Below are positions 55,392-64,000 of a stretch of DNA of 64,000 bases, one piece after another. The stretch is from Thermotoga sp. Mc24 (GTDB taxonomy: Bacteria; Thermotogota; Thermotogae; Thermotogales; Thermotogaceae): positions 124,001-188,000 of the forward strand of contig NZ_JSFH01000012.1 of assembly GCF_000784835.1 (NCBI RefSeq). The letters are read 5' to 3'. Made by a program: the position numbers and the translations under genes. The first letter of the stretch is position 1; each line of letters begins with the position of its first letter. The notes beneath the pieces were generated by a model. That model saw only the letters and a list, made by a program, of their open reading frames with translations. It made no database searches and was not told the origin of the DNA.

Positions 55392-56399
55392 TTACAGAAT
55401 CAGCATCGCATCGCCGAAAGAGAAGAATCTGTATCTTCTTTTCACGGCTTCTCTGTAGGCTTCCATGACGAACTCCTTCCCCGCGAACGCTGCAACCAAC
55501 ATGAGAAGGGTGGAACGAGGAAGATGGAAGTTTGTAACCAGGGCGTCGACGAGTTTGAACTCGAAGGGTGGATATATGAAGAGATCGGTTTTTCCCACGT
55601 ATTCTTCCTGCTCGGGAAGTCTGGCGATTGTCTCCAAGGTTCTCACCGTTGTTGTTCCAACCGCTACAATTCTGTTTCCCCTTTCTCTCGTCTCCCTGAG
55701 TTTTTTGACCGTCTCTTTTGGAACCTGGTAGAATTCCTCGTGCATCTTGTGTTTCTCCACTTCCTCAACCTTCACGGGCCTGAAAGTCCCTATTCCCACG
55801 TGCAAAACAACTTCGGCGAATTGGATTCCTTTTTCCTTCAACTTCTCTATGAGCTCAGGTGTGAAATGAAGCCCTGCGGTTGGCGCTGCGACGGAACCTT
55901 CTTCTTTCGCGTACACGGTTTGATACCTCTCGAGGGGAACCTCGTTTTTTATGTACGGCGGGAGAGGTGTCCTGCCCTTCTCGAAGATCAATCTGTCGTC
56001 CTGCGGCTGAAACTTCAGAATCCTCGTTCCATCTTCACCACGGCCGAGGCAGACAACGGACAGTTCGTCATCGATCACGAGTTCCGTTCCCTTTTTCACC
56101 TTCTGACCCGGTCTCACAAGGCACTTCCAGATACCTTCCTCTAAGCGTTCTATCAAAAGAATTTCAATGCTGGCACCCGTTTTCTTCTTCGCGTGAAGAC
56201 GGGCGGGTATCACCTTCGACACGTTCAGAACGAGCAGATCGCCAGGTTCAAGGTACTCTATTATCTCCCGAAATATGCGGTGTTCTATTCGCCACGTCCT
56301 TCTGTGGAGTACCATGAGGCGAGAAGCGTCCCGCGGTTCCACGGGTTCCTGCGCTATGAGTTCTGGTGGAAGTTCATAATCGAATTCCGATACCTTCAT
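55392..56399 (-). CDS. queA: S-adenosylmethionine:tRNA ribosyltransferase-isomerase
   Basis: 335 residues, same length as the T. maritima enzyme of known structure. MKVSEFDYELPPELIAQEPV, SRLMVLHRRTWRIEHRIFRE, TPLPPYIKNEVPLERYQTVY, GSVAAPTAGLHFTPELIEKL and LVDALVTNFHLPRSTLLMLV. Transfers the ribose of SAM to preQ1 in tRNA to make epoxyqueuosine. ATG 56399 has GAGGTGAAAGG upstream; a longer frame (56432) lies inside lnt. Pathway link to the VUT transporter at 19660-20385. Confidence 0.95.
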   Translation of the reverse strand: MKVSEFDYELPPELIAQEPVEPRDASRLMVLHRRTWRIEHRIFREIIEYLEPGDLLVLNVSKVIPARLHAKKKTGASIEILLIERLEEGIWKCLVRPGQKVKKGTELVIDDELSVVCLGRGEDGTRILKFQPQDDRLIFEKGRTPLPPYIKNEVPLERYQTVYAKEEGSVAAPTAGLHFTPELIEKLKEKGIQFAEVVLHVGIGTFRPVKVEEVEKHKMHEEFYQVPKETVKKLRETRERGNRIVAVGTTTVRTLETIARLPEQEEYVGKTDLFIYPPFEFKLVDALVTNFHLPRSTLLMLVAAFAGKEFVMEAYREAVKRRYRFFSFGDAMLIL

Positions 56400-57837
56400 C
56401 CCTTTCACCTCGCAGTCTGGAAATGAAAACACTGACTCCTGCCAGAATCACAGAGAGGTAAAAGAACCAGTCTCCGTATCTGACGTAGAACGTTTCACCT
56501 TTTCTTGCTTTGATGTGGAACTCTCCTGCCAATCTCACCTGCGGAGGAATAGCATCTACTATTCTACCGTACTCGTCAACGAGACCCGTGATCCCGGTGT
56601 TCGCCACCTGAAGGAACTGTCTCCTCGTTTCAACGGCCCTGAACACTCCCTGGACGAAGTGATTCAACAGCGCCGCTTTATAGTGAAACCACCCATCGTT
56701 CGTCACAACGATGAGGAGTTCGCTCCCGTTTTTCACGAAAGCGCGTGATACCTCCGGAAAGTAACTTTCAAAACAGATCTGAACAGAGAGTGGGGGACTC
56801 TCCCCAACGTTGAAGACGGAAAAATTCCGTCCGGGCTCATAGTAGGACAATCCTCTCAAGAAACGGAAAACTCCAAAGACCTTTGGGTACGGCAGTTTCT
56901 CCACAAAGGGAAAGAGTTTCACCTTGGAATAGACCTTTCTGAATCTTCCATCTTCCAGAACGAAAACGCTGTTCTGGTTGTCTGCAGGAAATCCTATCAC
57001 GAAGGTGTTCTCCTTCGAGAGCTCTCTTAATTTCTGTGAGTACCGCACGTCCTCCAGAAAGAACGCTTCAGGAGTGATCACAATACTTCCATGAAAGTTC
57101 TTTGTCATCGACTCGAAAAGCTCATGCATCTCTCCACTCGACACAGAATACTTCAAAGAAGTGGGAACATTTGGTTGGAGCGCAACCATCTCGAAAGAAC
57201 CGCGTTCAGGAACGGGAAGAAGATGCACAACAGAAGAGTTCAGCAGATAGACGAAGAAAATCACAGGAAAGATGAGAAAGCCCTTTCTTTTCTTCAAGAA
57301 CTCATAGAAGAGGACGTTCAGGAAAACTATCAAGAAAACGAGGCCCAGTGTTCCCGTGATGGAAGCGATCTGTATCAGCCCGGTGTGGTTGTAAAGCGCT
57401 TCTGAGATTCTTCCTCCGGTGAATCCGAGTTCTCCCACACCGCGGAGATACTCGAAGATAGTATAGACGGAGGCAAGGTAGAGAGTTTTCAAAACGATCG
57501 ATCGCGGTGCAAAGTACGAGAGAAATCCAAAACCAAGAAATGGGACAGCTTCAATGATTCCCATCAGCACAAACACCACGATTCCAAGCCAGGAAGGGTA
57601 TCTTCCAAAGACGAGGGGCATGTTTTCCGTCAGAGTTGGAAGCACCCAGAAAAAGGTCACCAGTATGTGGATGAAAAAGTAAACGAAAGAAAGAAGCGCC
57701 CTTTTCCACACACCCCTGCCTTCCATCGCGTACAGGAGTGGAATCAAAGAGAACCAGATCAAAGCTCCGGAGAGGAATCCCGGCATTGAAAGAGCGGTAA
57801 GAAGGCCGGAGAGAACGCTGAGAAGAAGGCTAACCAA
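56374..57837 (-). CDS. lnt: Apolipoprotein N-acyltransferase
   Basis: About 487 residues. Six to eight N-terminal membrane helices, then a nitrilase-like periplasmic domain with the triad Glu (IVITPEAFFLEDV), Lys (VYSKVKLFPFVEKLPYPKVF) and Cys (LSVQICFESYFPEVSRAFV). Adds the third acyl chain to lipoproteins; a lipoprotein gene is at 62084-63748. TTG 57837 is preferred because GGTGGAG lies close upstream. A frame from 57867 would be longer but has no RBS. Overlaps the aminotransferase by 8 bases and queA by 26. Confidence 0.88.
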   Translation of the reverse strand: MVSLLLSVLSGLLTALSMPGFLSGALIWFSLIPLLYAMEGRGVWKRALLSFVYFFIHILVTFFWVLPTLTENMPLVFGRYPSWLGIVVFVLMGIIEAVPFLGFGFLSYFAPRSIVLKTLYLASVYTIFEYLRGVGELGFTGGRISEALYNHTGLIQIASITGTLGLVFLIVFLNVLFYEFLKKRKGFLIFPVIFFVYLLNSSVVHLLPVPERGSFEMVALQPNVPTSLKYSVSSGEMHELFESMTKNFHGSIVITPEAFFLEDVRYSQKLRELSKENTFVIGFPADNQNSVFVLEDGRFRKVYSKVKLFPFVEKLPYPKVFGVFRFLRGLSYYEPGRNFSVFNVGESPPLSVQICFESYFPEVSRAFVKNGSELLIVVTNDGWFHYKAALLNHFVQGVFRAVETRRQFLQVANTGITGLVDEYGRIVDAIPPQVRLAGEFHIKARKGETFYVRYGDWFFYLSVILAGVSVFISRLRGERDEGIGIRL

Positions 57838-58981
57838 CCTTCTCCACCGCCTCTCTGAGGATCTCAACTACCGTCTTCTGTTCACTTTCTGTGATGCTCG
57901 TGAAGAACGGAATGGCGAGTGTCTTCTCAGATTCCCTCTCTGTCACGGGAAGCAATCCTCTCATGGTGCCGAAGAGTTTTTCGTAGAAGGGCTGAAAGTG
58001 GACGGGATAGAAGTAGTTTCTAACCTGGACTCCCTTTTCTTCCATGTACCTCATCACACGGTTTCTATCTGGACCTTCCAGTCTCACGACATAGACAAAC
58101 CAGCTCATCTTAGTGACGTAATCTTCCACAACGGGTACCTTCACCCAAGAAAATTCTTTCAACATCTTTGAATATCTCTCCGCCGCTTCTGCGCGTTTTT
58201 CCACGATCTCCTCGATTCTTTCCATCTGAGAACATCCAAGTGCAGCCGACATCTCATCGATTCTGTAGTTGTAACCGAAACGCACATGGTAGAGCCATTC
58301 GTTCCCCTCACCTCTCCCCTGGTTGCTCATGCTCTTCACGACGGTGTGTATCTTTTCGTCGTTTGTCACAACAACGCCGCCTTCTCCCGTTGTGATCTGC
58401 TTGTTCGGATAAAAAGCAAAGGCACCGGCTATCCCAAAAGTACCCACCTTTTTTCCTCTGTACTCGGATCCGAGAGCCTCACAGGAGTCTTCCACCACCG
58501 TGATGCCGTACCTCCGACAGACGTCGAGAATCCCATCCCAGTCGAGGGGATGGCCAAAGACATCAACGGCCATGAAAAGTCGGGGGGGTCCTTTTATCTC
58601 AAAGTTTCCCTGTTTGAATCCTTTGAGACACCTTCTCACCGTCTCCTCCAGTGTTTCTGGAGAAACGTTCAGAGTTCTCTCGTCCACATCCACGAAAACG
58701 GGAACTGCCTTTTTCATGAGGATCACGTTGACAGAAGCGATGAAGGTGAAGGAAGGCACAAGGATCAGATCTCCCTCGTCAATATCGAGACTCTCCAGGA
58801 TGAGGTGGAGCGCAGCCGTTCCACTGCTCACCGCCCAACCGAATCTGGTGCCCGTGTATTCGGCCACCATCTCTCCGAAACGCTTTGTGTACTCGCCGAG
58901 ACTGAGCCTTCCGCTTTTTAAAACTTCCACTACTCTTTCGATATCCTGATCGTTTATATCCGGTCTTGATAACGGGATCAT
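57830..58981 (-). CDS. DegT/DnrJ/EryC1/StrS-family PLP aminotransferase
   Basis: 383 residues. MIPLSRPDINDQDIERVVEV, WAVSSGTAALHLILESLDI, VPSFTFIASVNVILMKKAVP VFVDV, VEDSCEALGSEYRGKKVG, the PLP lysine in FAFYPNKQITTGEGGVVVTN, and GYNYRIDEMSAALGCSQME. Transfers an amino group to a keto-sugar nucleotide, giving amino sugars for surface glycans. ATG 58981 with GAGGTGAT upstream; a GTG at 58990 would lie in the RBS. No sugar partner gene adjacent. Confidence 0.9.
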   Translation of the reverse strand: MIPLSRPDINDQDIERVVEVLKSGRLSLGEYTKRFGEMVAEYTGTRFGWAVSSGTAALHLILESLDIDEGDLILVPSFTFIASVNVILMKKAVPVFVDVDERTLNVSPETLEETVRRCLKGFKQGNFEIKGPPRLFMAVDVFGHPLDWDGILDVCRRYGITVVEDSCEALGSEYRGKKVGTFGIAGAFAFYPNKQITTGEGGVVVTNDEKIHTVVKSMSNQGRGEGNEWLYHVRFGYNYRIDEMSAALGCSQMERIEEIVEKRAEAAERYSKMLKEFSWVKVPVVEDYVTKMSWFVYVVRLEGPDRNRVMRYMEEKGVQVRNYFYPVHFQPFYEKLFGTMRGLLPVTERESEKTLAIPFFTSITESEQKTVVEILREAVEKVG

Positions 58982-59014
58982 CGATATCACCTCGTCTCAA
59001 TGATATCAAAAAAT

Positions 59015-59039
59015 CCCCCTCCATCGGAGGGGGAAAGAT
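59015..59039 (-). terminator. Terminator of htrA
   Basis: CCCCCTCC (59015-59022), ATC loop, GGAGGGGG (59026-59033). On the minus strand the hairpin is followed by ATTTTTTG, as expected for a terminator downstream of htrA (stop at 59078). Confidence 0.8.
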
Positions 59040-59077
59040 CACCAAAGGGGGCTGTATTAACATTGAGGGGAGGTTCT

Positions 59078-60457
59078 CTATCTCTGGTATATGAAACTCA
59101 CGAAGACTTTCGCTCCATTCCTATAAATGTAAAGGGCGATGTAGTCACCTTTCTCAGCAGAGGCTATAACTTTCTTAAAATCCTCTACAGAATTTATATC
59201 ATACCTTTTGCCGTTCACGTACACAGTGGTGATGACATCCCCATTCTGGAGACCGAACTTCCCGCTGCTCTCCTTTACTATGACTCCGTTTATCTCTTCT
59301 GGGATCGAATAAGTTTCTCTGTCGGCCGGCGTGATGTTTGACACTGTGATGCCAAGAATATCGATTTTTTCTTCACCGGTCGTTGTTTTCTCTTCTTCAG
59401 ATGAGGAACCGAACGTCACTTGAACCTTCATGATCTTTCCTTTTCTCTCTATGGTGAGAACGGCTGTGTCGCCCGGTTTGTAAGTGTGAATGATGGAGAT
59501 CAGTTCTTCGTGACTTCTCACGTCCTGATCGTCAACTTTGAGGATCACGTCCCCTTCCTTGAGTCCGGCTTTTTCAGCGGGAGATCCTTTCTGAACGCTC
59601 GTTATCAGAGCACCGCTTGTAGATTCAAGCCCCAGAGCTTTTGCTGTTTCTTCGGTGAGGGTCATGACCGTCACACCGAGATAGGCTTTCTCAATTTTCT
59701 TCTGGGTGAGTATGGTGTCGAGGAATTTTTTCACTGTGTTGATCGGGATGGCAAAACCAAGGTTCACGGCTTCTTGAGGATTGACGATGGCGGTGTTTAT
59801 ACCTATCACTTCACCGTGTATGTTCAAAAGGGGTCCGCCACTGTTCCCCGGGTTGATCGCCGCGTCGGTCTGAATGAGCCCCACGTAGTAGCCATTCCCG
59901 TCCGGTTTTGGAATTCTCCTGCTGGTGGCACTGACCACCCCTACTGTCACCGTGTGTTGGAAACCGAGGGGATTTCCTATGGCTATCGCCCATTCACCGA
60001 TCTTCACCTTGTCAGAGTCTCCGAATTCCAAATAGGGGAATTTCTTATCACTGGCTCTGATCTTTATGACCGCGATATCGAGTTCTTCATCTCCTCCTAT
60101 GTATTCCGCATCGTATTTGCTTCCATCGAGCATGGTCACGGTGATGTTGTCCGCTCCACCGACCACGTGGTAGTTGGTGAGAACGTAACCTTCTGGGTCG
60201 AAGATGAAGCCTGATCCAAGGCTGGTAACCTGTCTTTCGAAACCGGGAGGAAGTTCACCGAACCATTTTTTGAAGAACTGTTCAAAATAAGGATCGAAGA
60301 AAGAAGTCTTCACCGTCTTCACAACGTCTATCTTCACAACGGCCGGTGCACACGCTTCGACCACGTTAACGATGGGACTCTCATAGTCGGGGTTGACGTA
60401 TGGGAAAACACTGGTAAGTATCAGTGCTACAGCGATGGTCAGAAAGAGTTTCTTCAT
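59078..60457 (-). CDS. htrA: HtrA/DegP-family periplasmic serine protease
   Basis: 459 residues. Signal peptide MKKLFLTIAVALILTSVFPY. Trypsin-like domain with catalytic His (VLTNYHVVGGADN), Asp (DEELDIAVIKIRASD) and Ser (INPGNSGGPLLNIHGEVIGI). Two PDZ domains: AYLGVTVMTLTEETAKALGL / SPAEKAGLKEGDVILKVDD, and ITPADRETYSIPEEINGVIV / FGLQNGDVITTVYVNGK. Protein quality control and chaperone outside the inner membrane. RBS GGGAGGGG before ATG 60457. Monocistronic. Confidence 0.95.
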   Translation of the reverse strand: MKKLFLTIAVALILTSVFPYVNPDYESPIVNVVEACAPAVVKIDVVKTVKTSFFDPYFEQFFKKWFGELPPGFERQVTSLGSGFIFDPEGYVLTNYHVVGGADNITVTMLDGSKYDAEYIGGDEELDIAVIKIRASDKKFPYLEFGDSDKVKIGEWAIAIGNPLGFQHTVTVGVVSATSRRIPKPDGNGYYVGLIQTDAAINPGNSGGPLLNIHGEVIGINTAIVNPQEAVNLGFAIPINTVKKFLDTILTQKKIEKAYLGVTVMTLTEETAKALGLESTSGALITSVQKGSPAEKAGLKEGDVILKVDDQDVRSHEELISIIHTYKPGDTAVLTIERKGKIMKVQVTFGSSSEEEKTTTGEEKIDILGITVSNITPADRETYSIPEEINGVIVKESSGKFGLQNGDVITTVYVNGKRYDINSVEDFKKVIASAEKGDYIALYIYRNGAKVFVSFIYQR

Positions 60458-60570
60458 CTCCTACCCCTCCCTTCGAAAGGTTTCCGGTTTCTTAGACATA
60501 CACCCTGAAAGACTGGTTCAAAAACGTGTGGTATGCTTAATATTAGTCGGGAAATCGGGAGGTAAAAAGG

Positions 60571-61455
60571 ATGGGACTCTTTGACTTTCTGAAAAAGGGA
60601 CTTCAAAAGACGAAAGAAACGTTTTTCGGGCGAGTGGTGAAGCTCCTCAAGGGAAGAAAGCTGGACGATGAAACCCGCGAGGAACTGGAAGAGCTTCTCA
60701 TTCAGGCGGATGTGGGAGTCGAGACAACGGAGTACATCCTGGAGAGACTGGAAGAGAAAAACGGGGACGCTCTCGAGTCCCTCAAGGAGATCCTTCTGGA
60801 AATCCTGAACTTCGACACGAAACTGAACGTTCCTACCAAGCCACCGTTCGTGATCATGGTCGTCGGTGTTAACGGAACGGGAAAGACCACCTCCTGTGGA
60901 AAGCTCGCGAAGGTGTTTGCTGATGAAGGAAAGAGTGTGGTACTCGCCGCAGCGGATACTTTCAGAGCGGCCGCCATAGAACAGCTGAAGATATGGGGAG
61001 AACGTGTCGGTGCCACGGTGATAGCCCACTCGGAAGGGGCTGATCCGGCCGCCGTTGCTTTTGACGCGGTGGCTCACGCTCTCGCCAGAAACAAAGATGT
61101 GGTCATAATAGACACCGCAGGGAGACTTCACACGAAAAAGAATCTCATGGAGGAACTGCGAAAGGTTCACAGGGTTGTCAAAAAGAAGATCCCCGATGCC
61201 CCACACGAAACACTTCTCGTGATAGACGCCACCACTGGTCAAAACGGACTCGTTCAAGCAAAGATCTTCAAAGAAGCGGTGGATGTCACCGGTATAATTC
61301 TCACAAAGCTCGACGGAACCGCAAAGGGTGGAATAACCCTGGCCATCGCTCGAGAATTGGGGATTCCCATAAAGTTCATTGGTGTCGGTGAAAAAGCGGA
61401 AGACCTGAGACCTTTCGATCCTGAAACCTTCGTGGAGGTATTGCTTTCAGAATGA
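60571..61455 (+). CDS. ftsY: Signal recognition particle receptor FtsY
   Basis: 294 residues, a minimal FtsY without the long acidic A domain. N domain ([20 protein letters not shown]), G domain with G1 [40 protein letters not shown]3 [21 protein letters not shown]4 [20 protein letters not shown] and [17 protein letters not shown]. GTPase that docks SRP-ribosome complexes to the translocon. RBS GGGAGGT. Overlaps the next gene by 4 bases. Confidence 0.95.
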   Translation: MGLFDFLKKGLQKTKETFFGRVVKLLKGRKLDDETREELEELLIQADVGVETTEYILERLEEKNGDALESLKEILLEILNFDTKLNVPTKPPFVIMVVGVNGTGKTTSCGKLAKVFADEGKSVVLAAADTFRAAAIEQLKIWGERVGATVIAHSEGADPAAVAFDAVAHALARNKDVVIIDTAGRLHTKKNLMEELRKVHRVVKKKIPDAPHETLLVIDATTGQNGLVQAKIFKEAVDVTGIILTKLDGTAKGGITLAIARELGIPIKFIGVGEKAEDLRPFDPETFVEVLLSE

Positions 61456-62108
61456 GCAAGTTCTGGGAAAAAGAATTCACCTGTCCTTTCTGTGGAACGA
61501 AGTTCAAAAAGAAGATGGTCTTCTTCGACTCCATAAAGATCAAAGCCAGGGATATCGACTTAAAACCTGTTTTTGAGGATGTCAACCCGATGTTTTACGA
61601 AGTGGTGACCTGTCCGAACTGTTATTTTTCCGCGTTCGATAAAGATTTCGAGACCATTACCATAAAAGGAGAAGAGACGGAAAGAAAGTTGAAAGAACTG
61701 CTCGAAGAAGCCCAGAGAAAAGTAGAGTTGAAAAACATGGAGAACCACACAGAAGCGATCAAGCGCTATGCTTTGAGTGGAATAGTGTATTCCGTTTTGA
61801 ACCAGAGAAAAAAGGTTGCGATCTCTTATCTCAAGATCGCCTGGCTGTTCAGAGAATTGGGAAAAGCAGAAGAGGAAAAGCGCTATCTCGAAAGAGCTTT
61901 GAAGGAATTCGAAAGCCACTACAAGTACGACTATTACGAAGAATCGGACGAACCCATGATACTTTTCTATCTGGGTGTTTTGAACCAAATCTTGGGCAAA
62001 AGGAAAGAAGCCGCAAGGTGGTACGAACTCCTCCTGAGAAAGTACGACAGCAAATCCCTTTACGCGAAGGTGGGGAGAGAAAGATGGCTGGAATTAAGAA
62101 GATCCTAA
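61452..62108 (+). CDS. DUF2225 protein with TPR-like helices
   Basis: 218 residues. Two zinc-ribbon CxxC pairs: CPFCGTKFKKKMVFFDS near residue 11 and VTCPNCYFSAFDKDFE near 52. Then a helical region in TPR register (IKRYALSGIVYSVLNQRKKV, SYLKIAWLFRELGKAEEEKR, YLERALKEFESHY, GVLNQILGKRKEAARWYELL). Function of the family is unknown. Translationally coupled to ftsY and overlapping the lipoprotein gene by 25 bases. Confidence 0.8.
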   Translation: MSKFWEKEFTCPFCGTKFKKKMVFFDSIKIKARDIDLKPVFEDVNPMFYEVVTCPNCYFSAFDKDFETITIKGEETERKLKELLEEAQRKVELKNMENHTEAIKRYALSGIVYSVLNQRKKVAISYLKIAWLFRELGKAEEEKRYLERALKEFESHYKYDYYEESDEPMILFYLGVLNQILGKRKEAARWYELLLRKYDSKSLYAKVGRERWLELRRS

Positions 62109-63748
62109 TGTTTTCTCTGATGCTGGTATTTCTTGCAGCCTGCGTTTCTCCTGAACTGAAGGAAAAATTGGACAATTTAGAAAACCAGATAAAACAGCTG
62201 AACGCTCAGATAGACTCCATTGAAAAGAAGATGCTGGACTTGGAAAATAAGGTGAAGGCACAGGAAAGTTCTCAGGAAGAACTGGAAGCGCTGAAAAGAG
62301 ATGTGACATATCTCAAAGAGGATCTATCTTCCCTGCAAGAAGAGTTTTCCAGCAAAATAAGCGATCTCGAGAACAATTACTACTCCATCTCCATGAAACT
62401 TCCCGCTGTGGAAAAAGCCGTTTCCATCTTCTCCGAGATAGAAAACATAAAATCGAAGATCTCAGAATTAGAAAGAAAAGTGAGTATTGTTTCACTCGGA
62501 AGTTCTCCGGAAGTCTCAGAAGATCTGAAACACATCCTTCTTGATCTCGAAGAAAGGGTTTCCAATTTGGAAAAGAACGTTTCGGTGGTGGATCGAATAG
62601 AAGAGAGGCTGGAAAGTACTGAGAAACTTCTCTCCAAAGTGGCCTTGCGCGTTCTTTCACAGGGCGAAACGGAAGCGAAAGTGGTGAACGTTTCAAACGA
62701 TGAGCTGGAAAGTAGAATTTCTGATATCGAGAAAAAGCTCTCCTATCTCGAAACAAATCAGAAAAATCTGGAACAGATCGTTCAAAACCTGAAAGAGCAG
62801 CAACCTTTCGGTTATGCAAACATAGATGTTGAAAGTTACTCACAGCAGCTGAAAAAGTACCTCGACGAATTCAGAAGACTCGTGAGGAGCTATGAAGTCG
62901 CGAGGATCCTTGGAATCGAGGAAGGATACGTGTTTGTAAGAGTGGAGCGGGGTGACACCCTCGCAAAGATCAGCGAGGCTTTCAACCTGGGTCCCGAAGG
63001 TGTGGAAAGAATCATGAAACTGAACGGTATAGACGATCCGAGGAAACTCGTAGCGGGGAGAATCATAAAGGTTCCCGTTACGAATCTTTCGACGAGTTTT
63101 CCCGTTGGAGAAAAGCCCGATCCAAAGGTGATCGTCTCCGGCTTTGGCCTGAAAACCGACGGAACTTTCTCCACGGGAGTTGAGGTGGAAAGCGATGGGC
63201 AGAAGGTAAAAGCCGCACTTCCAGGGCGAGTGAAGAGTGTGAGCAGTCAAACCGTCGTCATATATCATGGAAACGATGTAGAAACGGTGTACAGGAATCT
63301 CGTCGTAGTTTCGGTGAACACCGGTGATTGGGTGAAAGCGGGCGACACCATAGGATACGGTGGAAAGAACGTTGTCTTCGAACTGTATGTGGAAGGAGAA
63401 CCTAAGGACCCCATGCTCCTTTTCTTTTCCAATATGGGAGAGTTCGAAATCAGTTTCTACACGGAGTGGGAAGATGGAAAATTACCGGAACACCCCGCCT
63501 TCAGACTCACAAAATCCGGCAAAATTCCTGAAGATTGGAAAACAGCGGCCGCGGATACCACCATCTTTCCCCTTGGTTCCGTTCTCTACATACCCGAACT
63601 CAGAGACACGCCCAGTGGTGGGGTTTTCGTTGTGGAAGACATCGGCGGGGTGATCAAAGGAAGAAAGATCGATATATACCTGGACAGCATAAGAGAGGCG
63701 CTCCAAAACAGAAAGATCGTATCCAGAGTCTTCGTGTGGAGGGATTGA
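62084..63748 (+). CDS. NlpD-like lipoprotein: coiled coil, LysM, degenerate LytM domain
   Basis: 554 residues. Lipoprotein signal with lipobox (MFSLMLVFLAAC). A long coiled coil (about 30-280: KLDNLENQIKQLNAQIDSIE, LEALKRDVTYLKEDLSSLQE). LysM wall-binding domain (VFVRVERGDTLAKISEAFNL, IMKLNGIDDPRKLVAGRIIK). Then a LytM/M23-like domain (GRVKSVSSQTVVIYHGNDVE TVYRNLVVVSVNTGDWVKAGD) in which the catalytic HxH is replaced by VVFELYV, so it is probably not a peptidase. A 3D-type domain may follow (ADTTIFPLGSVLYIPE, VVEDIGGVIKGRKIDIYL). ATG 62084 has GGAGAG upstream. Likely anchors or regulates wall hydrolases at the envelope. Confidence 0.8.
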   Translation: MAGIKKILMFSLMLVFLAACVSPELKEKLDNLENQIKQLNAQIDSIEKKMLDLENKVKAQESSQEELEALKRDVTYLKEDLSSLQEEFSSKISDLENNYYSISMKLPAVEKAVSIFSEIENIKSKISELERKVSIVSLGSSPEVSEDLKHILLDLEERVSNLEKNVSVVDRIEERLESTEKLLSKVALRVLSQGETEAKVVNVSNDELESRISDIEKKLSYLETNQKNLEQIVQNLKEQQPFGYANIDVESYSQQLKKYLDEFRRLVRSYEVARILGIEEGYVFVRVERGDTLAKISEAFNLGPEGVERIMKLNGIDDPRKLVAGRIIKVPVTNLSTSFPVGEKPDPKVIVSGFGLKTDGTFSTGVEVESDGQKVKAALPGRVKSVSSQTVVIYHGNDVETVYRNLVVVSVNTGDWVKAGDTIGYGGKNVVFELYVEGEPKDPMLLFFSNMGEFEISFYTEWEDGKLPEHPAFRLTKSGKIPEDWKTAAADTTIFPLGSVLYIPELRDTPSGGVFVVEDIGGVIKGRKIDIYLDSIREALQNRKIVSRVFVWRD

Positions 63749-63749
63749 A

Positions 63750-64000
63750 ATGTTCACGATGCGAAGTGAGTACGCGCTCAGGCTCATGATCGTGATGGCA
63801 AAGGAGTACGGACACTACCTTTCGATGACAGAAATACTGGAGAAAGCGAAACAATCAGTCCCGAGAGAATTCGCAGAAAAGATCTTGTACACGCTGAAAA
63901 AAGCTGGACTGGTGAAGACAAGAAGAGGAAAGAGTGGTGGATACATGTTGGCACGTCCGCCAAAAGAAATAAGGGTTTCCGAGGTTGTTTTTCTTCTGGA
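63750..64000 (+). CDS. Rrf2-family transcription regulator (partial, cut by window end)
   Basis: 83 residues visible: MFTMRSEYALRLMIVMAKEY, LSMTEILEKAKQSVPREFAE KILYTLKKAGLVKTRRGKSG GYMLARPPKEIRVSEVVFLL E. This is the typical Rrf2 winged helix with the SGGYxLxxPP wing. Full members may bind an Fe-S cluster through three later cysteines, which lie beyond the window. Starts one base after the lipoprotein stop, so it may be co-transcribed with it. Confidence 0.88.
   Translation, partial: MFTMRSEYALRLMIVMAKEYGHYLSMTEILEKAKQSVPREFAEKILYTLKKAGLVKTRRGKSGGYMLARPPKEIRVSEVVFLL

Overview
The window is chromosomal DNA of a hyperthermophilic bacterium of the genus Thermotoga, close to but not identical with T. 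maritima. The basis is the very high similarity, from memory, of many proteins (ribosomal protein S6, the arginine-binding protein, QueA, HtrA, PolC) and a gene order that runs roughly in reverse T. maritima order from a polysaccharide locus down to the ftsY/htrA/polC region. No database was searched.

Bases 1-10,600 are an AT-rich surface-polysaccharide locus. It has two homologous GT4 glycosyltransferase genes in direct orientation, a stretch of broken glycosyltransferase pieces, a polysaccharide pyruvyl transferase / F420-hydrogenase-beta pair and two Wzx-type flippases. Between its two halves, on the minus strand, lies a cassette of very small genes (7049-7722) that I read as damaged DUF1659 and DUF2922 genes followed by two tiny ORFs and a terminator. 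The DUF2922-like gene is frameshifted by an exact 8-bp tandem duplication.

Bases 10,600-16,000 are accessory DNA: an AAA ATPase with a C-terminal winged helix, flanked by 45-bp direct repeats and preceded by two identical palindromic sites; a HEPN/MNT pair whose HEPN gene has lost its N-terminus, again next to two palindromes with the same 32-bp spacing; an outer-membrane-like gene interrupted by an in-frame TGA; and an ATPase-TOPRIM pair resembling anti-phage systems, flanked by degenerate direct repeats.

Bases 16,000-26,700 hold a minus-strand glycan operon (metallo-hydrolase, queuosine-precursor transporter, GT4, UDP-GlcNAc 2-epimerase, TPR-GT4), the rpsF-ssb-rpsR operon, a DtxR-family regulator, and a FAD oxidoreductase with a secreted PHP hydrolase. 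Bases 26,700-35,000 hold two transport systems: a UgpB-like sugar system without its own ATPase and with an unusual 701-residue permease, and a complete arginine-type system, with a purine permease between them.

Bases 35,000-64,000 are ordinary housekeeping genes: mreBCD-pbp2, a CBS/DHH pyrophosphatase, a DMT transporter, a Gfo/Idh/MocA dehydrogenase, rhomboid, nucleotide-sugar dehydrogenase, radical SAM protein, thioesterase, ftsH-tilS-tRNA-Thr, proC, polC-ruvC, queA-lnt-aminotransferase, htrA, ftsY, a DUF2225 protein, an NlpD-like lipoprotein and the start of an Rrf2 regulator. Most neighbours in this part overlap or abut, as is usual in Thermotoga operons.
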